Of a stretch of DNA of 64,000 nucleotides, positions 16,888-24,992 are shown piece after piece. Source of the DNA: Maribellus luteus. Lineage in GTDB: Bacteria; Bacteroidota; Bacteroidia; Bacteroidales; Prolixibacteraceae. The stretch covers positions 558,001 through 622,000 of the forward strand of contig NZ_QWGR01000001.1 in assembly GCF_003576475.1 (NCBI RefSeq), written 5' to 3'. Below the pieces are notes generated by a model. That model saw only the letters and a list, made by a program, of their open reading frames with translations, did no database searches and was not told where the DNA came from. The translations under genes were made by a program, and so were the position numbers. Numbering within the stretch: the stretch's first letter is position 1; each line of letters begins with the position of its first letter.

Positions 16888-17238
16888 ATGAAACTATTAA
16901 GCACAGGTTTACACGAGATTGAAACAGCAGCAGAATTGGATAAATTCATCAACGAAAACGAGAACGTAATGGTATGCTGTGGCCGGATGGGCCCGATGTG
17001 TTTACCGGTTTACGATATAATGGAAGAGCTGGAAGAAGAGCGTGAGAATGTAAAATTTGCTGTAATGGCATTTGATAATCCGGAGGCAGGAGTGATCAGA
17101 AGTGCACCTGAATGCCGCGGATTTATGGGACTGCCGTTTACCATGTATTACAAAAACGGGGCAGTTGCGCACGCTACCAGCAGCATTCAAAACATGCAAC
17201 AGGTGACAGGGATTTTGGATAAGCAATTTGGAGCTTAG
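16888..17238 (+). CDS. Atypical thioredoxin-like protein with widened Cys motif
   Basis: A 116-residue thioredoxin-fold protein: helix ELDKFINENENVMVCC, strand VKFAVMAFDNPEAG, the cis-Pro element GFMGLPFTMYYKNGAV and a final helix MQQVTGILDKQF. In place of W-C-G-P-C it has C-C-G-R-M-G-P-M-C, with six residues between the outer pair of cysteines, plus one more Cys in SAPECRG. That is not a standard dithiol active site; it could bind a metal or persulfide, or form a mixed disulfide. It sits between the NifX-like gene (32 bases) and thioredoxin reductase (76 bases), suggesting it is a dedicated partner. Start ATG 16888 is unambiguous. Confidence 0.7.
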   Translation: MKLLSTGLHEIETAAELDKFINENENVMVCCGRMGPMCLPVYDIMEELEEERENVKFAVMAFDNPEAGVIRSAPECRGFMGLPFTMYYKNGAVAHATSSIQNMQQVTGILDKQFGA

Positions 17239-17314
17239 TTGATTGGGGGGAAATGACAAGTCGTTCCCGGTATTTCGGGAGCGGCTTTTTTCAAAAAAAA
17301 CAGAATCAGAGATC

Positions 17315-18235
17315 ATGGATGAAATTTTCGATACCATTATTGTTGGGGCAGGGGCAGCCGGATTAACAGCCGGAATTTATGCTTCGAGAGCCAAACTGTC
17401 GACTTTAATACTGAATGAAGGCGCCGTGGGCGGACAGATGGTGCTAACCGAAGAAATTGCCAATTACCCGGGCGTTCCAACAACGAAAGGTTATATGCTG
17501 GCCAACAACATGAAAATGCAGGCCAAAAGTTTTGGGTGCAAAATCAAATCGAATGTAAAAATTGCGAAATACGAACTGGAAGGCGATGTAAAAACCATTG
17601 AATTGGAAGACGGGCGTATCTTTCAGGGAAGAACAGTGATACTGACTCCCGGAGGAAGACCGCGGTCGCTGCATATCGAAGGCGAAGATCAGTTTAAAGG
17701 GAAGGGAATTTCGTACTGTGCCACATGCGACGGTGATTTCTTTACCGGAAAGGAAGTGGTGGTGGTTGGCGGAGGAAACTCGGCATTGGAAGAAGCGGTT
17801 GCACTTACCAATTTTGCCACCAAAGTAACCATCGTTCATCAGTTCGATCATTTTCAGGCTTTTCAGCATGCCATCGATGAGGCGAAGAATAATCCAAAAA
17901 TTGAGTTCATTATGGAGTCTGAACTTCGCGGGTTTTATGGTAACGGTCAGTTGCAAAAAGTGAGTATTGAGCATTTACCTTCGGGGAATCTTTCGGTTTT
18001 GAAAACCGACGGTACATTTATTTTTATCGGGTACCAGCCAAATACCGAAGACCTGAATGGTATTGTTCCATTAAACGACCGAAACGAAATTGTGGTAGAT
18101 TCCGGTATGAAAACAGAGGTGCCGGGCGTTTTTGCTGCCGGAGATTGCATCAACAAGCGTTACCGGCAGGTGACCACCGCTGTTGCCGATGGGACCATTG
18201 CTGCACTCAGCGTTTCTGAATACCTGAGGGGATGA
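17315..18235 (+). CDS. trxB: Thioredoxin reductase
   Basis: A 306-residue flavoprotein that passes electrons from NADPH through FAD and a redox-active Cys pair to thioredoxin. The FAD-binding GAGAAGLTAGIYASRA lies near the N-terminus, the active-site CATC near residue 133 (SYCATCDGDFF), the NADPH-binding VVVGGGNSALEEA near 150, and the closing FAD element PGVFAAGDC near 270. I start at ATG 17315 (MDEIFDTIIVG), not at the longer frame to 17243, because the extension carries no conserved sequence and the fold starts at once. It is flanked by thioredoxin-like, OsmC and thioredoxin genes on the same strand. Confidence 0.93.
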   Translation: MDEIFDTIIVGAGAAGLTAGIYASRAKLSTLILNEGAVGGQMVLTEEIANYPGVPTTKGYMLANNMKMQAKSFGCKIKSNVKIAKYELEGDVKTIELEDGRIFQGRTVILTPGGRPRSLHIEGEDQFKGKGISYCATCDGDFFTGKEVVVVGGGNSALEEAVALTNFATKVTIVHQFDHFQAFQHAIDEAKNNPKIEFIMESELRGFYGNGQLQKVSIEHLPSGNLSVLKTDGTFIFIGYQPNTEDLNGIVPLNDRNEIVVDSGMKTEVPGVFAAGDCINKRYRQVTTAVADGTIAALSVSEYLRG

Positions 18236-18292
18236 TATTGACAAAGCATTAATTTTGCATTTTAAAATAAACACTACAGATAAAATAGAAAT

Positions 18293-18715
18293 ATGTCGAA
18301 ACAACAAGTAAAAATAAACTGGTTAGAAAAAATGGCTTTCGAGGCCGAAGTAAACGGGCACAAGTTGATTTTGGATGCGGCCGAAGAAGTGGGTGGCGAA
18401 AACCGCGGACCTCGCCCGAAACCACTGCTATTAACCGCTTTGGCCGGATGTACCGGAATGGATGTAGTGTCGATACTGAAAAAAATGAGGGTGGAGCTGG
18501 ATAACTTCGATGTGATCGTTGAAGGAGACCTTACAGAAGAGCACCCCAAGCAGTTTTATAAAATGAACGTTATATATGAGTTCACAGGAAAAGACCTTTC
18601 ATTGGAAAAACTGAAAAAAGCCGTTAGTTTGTCGGAAGAAAGATATTGTGGGGTAAGTGCCATGTTTAAAAAGGCCATCGAAATAACCACAGAAATAAGA
18701 ATTATTGAATCATAA
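18293..18715 (+). CDS. OsmC family protein
   Basis: A 140-residue OsmC/Ohr-type protein. These reduce organic hydroperoxides using a pair of cysteines. The first catalytic Cys lies in LLTALAGCTGMDVVSILKKM (near residue 58) and the second in SEERYCGVSAMFKKA (near 122), both in the family's usual settings; the RPKPLLL stretch also fits. It lies between thioredoxin reductase (57 bases) and the anchored thioredoxin (3 bases), which gives a local electron supply chain. I see no reason to place it in the Ohr rather than the YhfA-like OsmC subgroup. Confidence 0.9.
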   Translation: MSKQQVKINWLEKMAFEAEVNGHKLILDAAEEVGGENRGPRPKPLLLTALAGCTGMDVVSILKKMRVELDNFDVIVEGDLTEEHPKQFYKMNVIYEFTGKDLSLEKLKKAVSLSEERYCGVSAMFKKAIEITTEIRIIES

Positions 18716-18718
18716 ATT

Positions 18719-19141
18719 ATGTCAGTAACACTCATTGTAATTTTAGTAATTGTAGTTGCTTTGGTAGGGATGATCACGTATACCTACTTCAAAATGAAAA
18801 ATGCGAAACCGGTAAGTAACAGTAAAAACATACTGGTGCTGAACAACAAAAACTTTAAAACAGCCACCAAAAAAGGTGTTTTACTGGTTGATTTCTGGGC
18901 AGCTTGGTGTGGACCGTGCAAAATTATCGCTCCCACATTAAATGAAATTGCCGATACGCAAAACGATTTTAGAGTGGCGAAAGTGAATGTAGACCACAAC
19001 CAGCAGCTGGCACAGCGTTACAACGTACGAAACATTCCGACCATGCTGATTTTTCGTGACGGGAAAGAAGCCGGTCGTATTGTGGGTGTAAAAACAAAAC
19101 GCGCCATACTAAAAGAAATGGAAGCAGTTCTGGCAAGTTGA
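18719..19141 (+). CDS. Membrane-anchored thioredoxin
   Basis: A 140-residue thioredoxin preceded by an uncleaved-looking hydrophobic helix (residues 3-24, VTLIVILVIVVALVGM). The catalytic domain is classical: VDFWAAWCGPCKIIAPTL near residue 58 and the cis-Pro element NIPTMLIFRDGKEAG. The basic residues after the helix (YFKMKNAKP) do not settle the side of the membrane, so cytoplasmic-face reduction by the adjacent TrxB or a periplasmic role are both open; the TrxB neighbour favours the cytoplasmic face. Last gene of the redox cluster, three bases after OsmC, followed by a terminator. Confidence 0.9.
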   Translation: MSVTLIVILVIVVALVGMITYTYFKMKNAKPVSNSKNILVLNNKNFKTATKKGVLLVDFWAAWCGPCKIIAPTLNEIADTQNDFRVAKVNVDHNQQLAQRYNVRNIPTMLIFRDGKEAGRIVGVKTKRAILKEMEAVLAS

Positions 19142-19182
19142 TACGCAATAAAAACCAAAACCGAAATATTTTAATTTTTCAG

Positions 19183-19207
19183 AAGGAGGCAATAGCCTCC
19201 TTTTTTA
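19183..19207 (+). terminator. Intrinsic terminator of the redox cluster
   Basis: Hairpin AAGGAGGC-AATA-GCCTCCTT followed by a run of T, 42 bases after the thioredoxin stop. Confidence 0.88.
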
Positions 19208-19427
19208 TGTCTAAAATGTTGGTTTTAAAGAATATTAAAATAAAAATACTTGACTGTCTTAAATATGAGTCGTACCTTGTTTAGGTTTTAAAACTCCTGC
19301 AATATTCCCCGAAACGTTTGTAAATAATTCCAGAGTCCAGTCGAAAAGTTTGATGTGTGCAAAAGAAAACAGAAAGATCTTTTGCCGGTATTGAAAGAAA
19401 ATAAAGCTAACTGGAAAAAACAAAAAG

Positions 19428-20837
19428 ATGGAAAAATTAAAAGTGTGTCTGAGTTCGGGAGAACTATCAGAACTGGATGTGACCAAACTGGATGAATTAA
19501 AAAATGGACTGAAAGGCGAGTTGATAACGCCGGCGGATAAGAGTTACAACGAAGTTCGGAAGGTATATAACGGAATGATCGATAAAAAGCCTGGATTTAT
19601 CGTAAAATGTGCCGATGTTGCCGACGTTATTTATTCGGTAAACTTCGGAAGGGAAAATAACCTGCTAACGGCTGTTCGTGGAGGTGGTCACAATGCCGGC
19701 GGGCTTGGCTCTTGTAATGACGGTATGGTGATCGATCTTTCGGGGATCAAGTTTGTGAAGGTAAATACAGCCGATAATACGGTTTTTGTGGGTGGTGGAA
19801 ATACTTTAAATGAATTGGACCATGCAACCCATCCGTTTGGATTAGCTGTTCCCGGGGGAATTCTTTCGACCACAGGTATTGGAGGCTTAACACTTGGCGG
19901 TGGAGTAGGGTATTTGTCGCGTAAATACGGACTAACCATCGACAACTTACTGGAGGCCGATATGGTTTTGGCAGATGGTAGTTTTGTTACCGTAAATAAA
20001 AACCAGAATGCTGATCTGTATTGGGCGATCCGCGGAGGTGGCGGAAATTTCGGAGTTGTAACATCCTTTAAATTCCAGGCACATCCGGTAAAAACAATTT
20101 ACGGAGGACCCACATTCTGGCCCATCGAAAAAACAGAAGAAATTATGGAATGGTACCATGAATTTATTCACAATGCCACGGAAGATTTAAATGGATTTGT
20201 GGCCACCTTGGAAATACCCGGTCCGCCGTTTCCTCCAAATCTGCACAATAAAAAACTTTGCGCGGTTGTATGGTGCTATACAGGTGATTTAAAAAATGCC
20301 GAGGAAGTTTTCAAGCCTGTCAGAGACAAGAGCCCAATATTTGAATTGGTTGGAGAAATGCCATTTCCCGCTATTCAAAGTTTATTCGACGGATTAATGC
20401 CACCGGGTTTGCAATGGTACTGGAAAGCCGACTTTTTTAACGATATTCCAAAGGAAGCTTCGGCTCTTCATAAAAAGTTTGGCTCCGAAATTCCGACTCC
20501 TCTCTCGCAAATGCATCTCTATCCTATTAGTGGTGCCGCTGGCCGTGTTGGTAAAAATGATACACCCTGGGTTTATCGCCACGCAAAATATGCCGGTGTA
20601 TTTGTTGGCATCGATCCGGATCCTGCCAATGCCGGTAAAATAACCCAATGGGCGAAGGATTATTGGGAAGCTCTTCATCCCTATTCTTCAGGGGGAGCAT
20701 ATCTTAATTTTATTATGGATGAAGGCCAGGAGCGTATAAAAGCGAGTTACGGAGAGAATTATGATCGACTGGTCCAGATCAAAAGAAAATATGATCCGGA
20801 CAACTTCTTTAAAGTCAATCAGAATATTAAACCTTAA
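19428..20837 (+). CDS. FAD-dependent oxidoreductase, berberine-bridge (PCMH) type
   Basis: A 469-residue flavoprotein of the FAD/PCMH oxidoreductase family. The FAD domain shows AVRGGGHNAGGLGSCNDGMVIDLS (about residues 84-107), GILSTTGIGGLTLGGGVGYLSRKYGLT (about 145-170) and IRGGGGNFGVVTSF. The His in RGGGHN is the position of the 8-alpha histidyl-FAD bond in bicovalent members; the second (6-S-cysteinyl) Cys is not seen, since VGYLSRKYG has no Cys there, so monocovalent FAD is likely. A C-terminal berberine-bridge domain ends in KYDPDNFFKVNQNI. Such enzymes oxidise sugars or alcohols. It stands alone with no signal peptide, and its substrate is unknown. Confidence 0.88.
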   Translation: MEKLKVCLSSGELSELDVTKLDELKNGLKGELITPADKSYNEVRKVYNGMIDKKPGFIVKCADVADVIYSVNFGRENNLLTAVRGGGHNAGGLGSCNDGMVIDLSGIKFVKVNTADNTVFVGGGNTLNELDHATHPFGLAVPGGILSTTGIGGLTLGGGVGYLSRKYGLTIDNLLEADMVLADGSFVTVNKNQNADLYWAIRGGGGNFGVVTSFKFQAHPVKTIYGGPTFWPIEKTEEIMEWYHEFIHNATEDLNGFVATLEIPGPPFPPNLHNKKLCAVVWCYTGDLKNAEEVFKPVRDKSPIFELVGEMPFPAIQSLFDGLMPPGLQWYWKADFFNDIPKEASALHKKFGSEIPTPLSQMHLYPISGAAGRVGKNDTPWVYRHAKYAGVFVGIDPDPANAGKITQWAKDYWEALHPYSSGGAYLNFIMDEGQERIKASYGENYDRLVQIKRKYDPDNFFKVNQNIKP

Positions 20838-20860
20838 TTGTACAGTTGGTTGTTGTCAGG

Positions 20861-20968
20861 ATGATTAGCAAGTTGAAAACTTATATTGAGGATAAGGCAA
20901 TCGCCACCTTGCAAGGCGCTATAGAAATTGAGGATAACCTGAACTTTGTTCTCTATCTCGGGCCATAA
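20861..20968 (+). CDS. Possible 35-residue small protein
   Basis: An ATG-to-TAA frame between the flavoprotein and the bidirectional terminator, with a protein-like composition (MISKLKTYIEDKAIATLQ, then IEIEDNLNFVLYLGP). It starts 24 bases after the flavoprotein stop and could be translated with it. No clear ribosome site is seen and I recognise no family. It may equally be a decayed gene end. Confidence 0.25.
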   Translation: MISKLKTYIEDKAIATLQGAIEIEDNLNFVLYLGP

Positions 20969-20982
20969 AATTACGATACTAA

Positions 20983-21012
20983 AAAAGGGCTTACGTAACC
21001 GTAAACCCTTTT
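20983..21012. terminator. Bidirectional terminator between 20861 and rplI
   Basis: Inverted repeat AAAAGGGCTTACG / CGTAAACCCTTTT with one mismatch, with T-runs on both strands. It serves the rpsF-rpsR-rplI operon on the minus strand and the flavoprotein on the plus strand. Confidence 0.82.
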
Positions 21013-21032
21013 TCTATTCTGGTAATGTTTGC

Positions 21033-21479
21033 TTATTCAGCCACAACTTCAAATTCGATCTCAATTTTCACTTCTTTGTGCAATTTGATAACCGCTTTGT
21101 GGGTACCCACTTCTTTGATGCTGTCTTCAGGAATAGAGATCTGCTTGCGGTCGATCTCAAATCCTTTTTTGCTAAGCGCTTCCGCCAACTGAATAGTGTT
21201 AACCGAACCAAAGATCTTTCCAGAGGTACTTGTTTTGGCACCGATGCTGATCTTTTTGGCAACAATCTGCTCAGCTAACTTGGTAGCTTCTTCTTTCAGT
21301 TTTGCTTCTTTGTGCGCACGTTGTCTGATGTTCTCAGCCAGAATTTTCTTAGCTGATTCAGTTGCAACGATTGCTTTTTTCTGAGGAATCAGGAAGTTAC
21401 GACCGTAACCGTCTTTCACGCTTACAACGTCATCTTTGCTTCCTAAACGTTCCACATCTTGTAACAAAATAATTTCCAT
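21033..21479 (-). CDS. rplI: 50S ribosomal protein L9
   Basis: A 148-residue protein with the L9 N-terminal domain MEIILLQDVERLGSKDDVVS and VKDGYGRNFLIPQKKA, a long Lys/Ala/Glu helix joining the two RNA-binding domains, and a C-terminal domain (GKIFGSVNTIQLAEAL). It binds 23S rRNA near the L1 stalk base and supports frame maintenance. Third gene of the rpsF-rpsR-rplI order usual for bacteria; a bidirectional terminator follows. Confidence 0.97.
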   Translation of the reverse strand: MEIILLQDVERLGSKDDVVSVKDGYGRNFLIPQKKAIVATESAKKILAENIRQRAHKEAKLKEEATKLAEQIVAKKISIGAKTSTSGKIFGSVNTIQLAEALSKKGFEIDRKQISIPEDSIKEVGTHKAVIKLHKEVKIEIEFEVVAE

Positions 21480-21495
21480 TTCAAGTCCTCCTTTT

Positions 21496-21759
21496 TTATT
21501 TCAACATGTCGGTTACAAACGGCAGCAATGCAATCTGACGGGCACGTTTAACAGCCTGTCCAACTTTGCGCTGGTATTTCAATGAAGTTCCGGTGATACG
21601 ACGTGGTAAAATTTTACCTTGCTCGTTCAGGAATTTTTTCAGAAATTCCGGGTCTTTGTAATCAACATATTTGATTCCGTTTTTCTTGAAACGGCAATAT
21701 TTTTTCTTTTTGATTTCTACTGACGGGGGAGTCAGGTATCTGATTTCACTTTGTGCCAT
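21496..21759 (-). CDS. rpsR: 30S ribosomal protein S18
   Basis: An 87-residue S18 with the motif [17 protein letters not shown] near residues 20-36 and the conserved [18 protein letters not shown] and [13 protein letters not shown] stretch. It packs with S6 on the 30S platform. The N-terminal metal-binding Cys pattern is reduced to the single Cys in KYCRF. Located between rpsF (3 bases) and rplI (16 bases) in one operon. Confidence 0.97.
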   Translation of the reverse strand: MAQSEIRYLTPPSVEIKKKKYCRFKKNGIKYVDYKDPEFLKKFLNEQGKILPRRITGTSLKYQRKVGQAVKRARQIALLPFVTDMLK

Positions 21760-21762
21760 GGT

Positions 21763-22125
21763 TTAATCCTCCTTTTTTTCTGTTTTTTCTTTCTGAAGTT
21801 TTCTTCTCTTCTCGCTGTATGCTACTGCATATTTGTCGAGTCTAACGGTCATGAAACGAATAACGCGCTCATCACGACGGAAATCAGTTTCTAACTTCGT
21901 AATAAATACAGGATCGGCTTTAAACTCAAACATGTGATAAAAGCCAGTAGATTTCTTTTGGATTGGGTAAGCCAGTTTTTTCATTCCCCAATCTTCTTCG
22001 TGAAGCATCTCACCTCCGTGTTCAGTGATGATGTCCCTGAATTTTTTTACCGCTTCCTTTACCTGTGGCTCAGATAAAACGGGAGTACAAATGAAAACGG
22101 TTTCATACTGATTCAACATAATCAT
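21763..22125 (-). CDS. rpsF: 30S ribosomal protein S6
   Basis: A 120-residue S6: [39 protein letters not shown] and [13 protein letters not shown] are all family blocks; the C-terminus is a Lys/Glu-rich tail. S6 pairs with S18 on the platform of the small subunit. First gene of the operon, with a well-formed promoter about 45 bases above. ATG at 22125; a second Met follows two codons later (MIMLNQ). Confidence 0.97.
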   Translation of the reverse strand: MIMLNQYETVFICTPVLSEPQVKEAVKKFRDIITEHGGEMLHEEDWGMKKLAYPIQKKSTGFYHMFEFKADPVFITKLETDFRRDERVIRFMTVRLDKYAVAYSEKRRKLQKEKTEKKED

Positions 22126-22171
22126 CTAATTTTTAAATGTTTAAAAATATTTATCCAATTTTTTGGACGTG

Positions 22172-22202
22172 CAAAAGTAGAAATAAATTGTTATTTATCA
22201 AA
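22172..22202 (-). promoter_or_regulatory. Promoter of the rpsF-rpsR-rplI operon
   Basis: On the minus strand TTG (22199-22201) and TACTTTTG (22172-22179) are separated by 19 bases, a textbook Bacteroidota promoter. The leader would be about 40 bases. Confidence 0.7.
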
Positions 22203-22389
22203 CACTTTGCGGTTTTTTCGTCGGATAATTACAAACCAACCAACACGTTGCATTTCTCCCTGCCTTTTACCACACATTGTAATATTCAGAAAATGTACCT
22301 CTGAATTGACTGTGTGCCTCTGAACTTTTCAATTTAATGGCTGTTTGGTAGAGCGACAAACGTCAGCAAAATCAGAAATACATTGTGGA

Positions 22390-24864
22390 ATGAGACAATT
22401 AAGAAAGACCCTTTTGAGTGCCTTCCTGGCTATAATTTCGTTCGTAACTTTTGCCCAAAACGCCGGTTTTGTTGGAGTGGTGAGCGACGAAACCAATAAG
22501 CAACCACTTGAATATGCCAATGTGGTGGTATATTCTTCGGCCGATTCGTCCCTGGTTTCAGGGGGCGTAACCAACAGCGCCGGAAATTTCAACATCGGAA
22601 AACTAAAGCCGGGGCGCTATTTCCTGCGGGCCCAATTTCTGGGTTATGAAATGAAGGAAACCACGACTTTTGAGTTGAACGACCACCTAAAGGTAAATGT
22701 GGGAACCATTGTTTTAAATCCTGCAGGCCGTTTGGTGGAAGAAGTGAATGTAACCGGTGCCCGCATCAACACCATCAGTAAAATCGACAAGCAAACATTT
22801 AGCGCCGAACAGTTTGAGTCGGCGCGAGGCGGAAATGCCGTGGACGTACTGAAAAATATGCCTTCGGTGGCAGTAAATGCCGGAGGTGATATTACTGTGA
22901 GAGGCTCGGGTGGTTTTTTGCTTTTGCTAAACGGAAAACCGGTTTTAAGCGATGCCCAATCGGTACTGAGCCAGATCCCGGCCAACGCGATCAAAAACAT
23001 TGAGCTGATTACTTCTCCATCGGCCAAATACGACCCCGATGGGAAAGCCGGAATTATCAATATCAGTACAAAAAATGCCCGGAACAGCGGATCGGGTGTG
23101 ATTGTGAACGCCAAATACGGTTTGCCGGGCACCACCGATTTTGGAAACAAGCGCGAAGCCAAACGTTTTGGTGGCGACATAACTTACAGCTATCAAAAAG
23201 GAAAGTGGGATATTACGCTGGGCGGAAACTACAACCGGAACGACCTGCAAGGCTACCGTGTCGGGGATATGTGGATCAAGAACCCTGAAAACAATACGAT
23301 CAACTACATGCCGTCGGAAGGGGAAAGAAGTTTTAACCGCTACGATTATGCGGCCAGGGCATCCGTTCGGTACCAGCTGAACGAATCCAATGTTTTGTCG
23401 GCCGGTATTTACACCGGAAAACGTTACCAGGAGCGCGATGCCGACATTTTCTATTCGAACTCGCAATGGACACTGGATACCAACGAAAAGATCTACGACG
23501 CGCCTTATTACAATGCCAACAAGCAGATTAAACAGGGAACATTTACCCTGGGGAACATCGATTTTACGCATATTTTTGAAGACGAATCGTCGGTAACAGC
23601 CTCGGTGCTTTACGAGTACGACGACCTGTATGGAAATACACATAACCGCAACCTTACTGCGCCCGGAGGCACCATCCAGCAATACGTACAGAATCCGTAT
23701 AAAAAGCCGATTGAAGGATACCGACTGAAACTGGATTATGCCAGGAACATAGGCGGAGGAAAACTGGAGGCCGGTTATCAGTTCAGAAACGATACCCAGG
23801 ATGGCGTTTTTGATTACAGCATTACGCCGGATGATCCGACGGCTTCTGATGATATGTTTAGCGGAACAGCTTATTCTGAGAATACGATCAACTCGGTGTA
23901 CAGCCAGTATTCGGCGGGCACTGAAAAGCTGGAGTACATTGTGGGCTTGCGCTACGAATATTCGCGGCGTTCGGTAAAACTGTCGTTCGATAACGATCCG
24001 CATGTGCTGAAACTTTCGAATTTCTTCCCAACACTGAATGTTTTGTACAATATTTCTCCCGGTCTGAAACTGAAATCCGGAATTAGCCGGAGGATTCAGC
24101 GTTCCACCAATAACCAGTTGAACCCGATTCCGGAGCGCGAACATTCTGAAACACTCGAAATAGGTGATCCGGATTTAAAACCGGAGTTTATAACCCTGGG
24201 TGAAGTAGGACTGGTGAAGTCATTTGAAGGCGGAAGTTCTGCCTTTATTACTGCTTACATTCAATCGAGCAAAGATCCTGTGCAGCGCGTAAACAGTGTT
24301 TTTAACGATTCAATTCTGAACCGGGTGTATACCAATGTGGAGCGGGGGAGAGCTTATGGTTTTGAGCTCGGGGCCGACCTTCATCCAACGCAATGGTGGT
24401 CGCTGTTTGTGGGGGGAAACCTTTTCAAACAAACTTACAAAGGCGATCTGAAAATATTGGGAGAACCTGCCATTGATGTAAATAACTCGAAGTGGGTGTA
24501 TTCGTTCAATGTGAACACAACGTTCGATCTGGGGGCCAAAACAAGTTTAAATGCCAATGTAAATTACCAGTCGAAACGGCCAACACCGCAGGGAGAAGAT
24601 TCGCGCTACCTGATTCCCAATTTATCGTTAAAAAGAACCTTTTTCGACAAACGACTGACGGCCACGGTTCAGTGGCAAAACATTGATTTGGGAATGAATA
24701 AATCGCATCGTCAGCGTATTTCAACCTGGGGCGAAAATTTCTATACCACCACCAACTATATTTACGAAACCGATTTTGTGGTGCTGAATCTGAGCTACAA
24801 ACTTAACTGGAAAAACGGAAAAGCAAAACTTCCTTCCAGTGAGTTTGGTGATAAGGAGTTTTAG
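22390..24864 (+). CDS. TonB-dependent receptor-like outer-membrane beta-barrel protein
   Basis: An 824-residue outer-membrane protein: signal peptide (residues 1-22, LLSAFLAIISFVTFAQ), a carboxypeptidase-like regulatory/CnaB-type domain (about 25-110; GVVSDETNKQPLEYANVVV), a plug domain (about 120-220; VLKNMPSVAVNAGGDITVRG and INISTKNA) and a C-terminal barrel (CarbopepD_reg + OMP_b-brl family). The final strand ends in a hydrophobic pattern (YKLNWKNG, then a short polar tail), so the terminal aromatic residue of classical receptors is absent. It is distinct from SusC and has no SusD partner. I choose ATG 22390 because the signal peptide begins there. Ligand unknown; a strong terminator follows. 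Confidence 0.9.
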   Translation: MRQLRKTLLSAFLAIISFVTFAQNAGFVGVVSDETNKQPLEYANVVVYSSADSSLVSGGVTNSAGNFNIGKLKPGRYFLRAQFLGYEMKETTTFELNDHLKVNVGTIVLNPAGRLVEEVNVTGARINTISKIDKQTFSAEQFESARGGNAVDVLKNMPSVAVNAGGDITVRGSGGFLLLLNGKPVLSDAQSVLSQIPANAIKNIELITSPSAKYDPDGKAGIINISTKNARNSGSGVIVNAKYGLPGTTDFGNKREAKRFGGDITYSYQKGKWDITLGGNYNRNDLQGYRVGDMWIKNPENNTINYMPSEGERSFNRYDYAARASVRYQLNESNVLSAGIYTGKRYQERDADIFYSNSQWTLDTNEKIYDAPYYNANKQIKQGTFTLGNIDFTHIFEDESSVTASVLYEYDDLYGNTHNRNLTAPGGTIQQYVQNPYKKPIEGYRLKLDYARNIGGGKLEAGYQFRNDTQDGVFDYSITPDDPTASDDMFSGTAYSENTINSVYSQYSAGTEKLEYIVGLRYEYSRRSVKLSFDNDPHVLKLSNFFPTLNVLYNISPGLKLKSGISRRIQRSTNNQLNPIPEREHSETLEIGDPDLKPEFITLGEVGLVKSFEGGSSAFITAYIQSSKDPVQRVNSVFNDSILNRVYTNVERGRAYGFELGADLHPTQWWSLFVGGNLFKQTYKGDLKILGEPAIDVNNSKWVYSFNVNTTFDLGAKTSLNANVNYQSKRPTPQGEDSRYLIPNLSLKRTFFDKRLTATVQWQNIDLGMNKSHRQRISTWGENFYTTTNYIYETDFVVLNLSYKLNWKNGKAKLPSSEFGDKEF

Positions 24865-24888
24865 GAGTCGGAAGCTCGAAGAAATCAG

Positions 24889-24928
24889 AAGGATCCAATC
24901 TATTTAATGAGATTGGATCCTTTTTTTT
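24889..24928 (+). terminator. Strong intrinsic terminator after the receptor gene
   Basis: Hairpin AAGGATCCAATCT with an 8-base loop and its complement, closed by eight T residues. It lies between convergent genes (receptor and creD). Confidence 0.92.
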
Positions 24929-24992
24929 CGAAGTGCGAAATTCAATGGAAAAGTATCTTCAGACTTCAGACTTCGTGCTTCCTGCTTCTAAC

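Noticed and set aside
22945-24144. 399-codon open frame antisense to the outer-membrane receptor
   Set aside because: Composition is rich in Val/Ile/Arg with no motif, and it lies wholly opposite a strong family match on the plus strand; a shadow frame.
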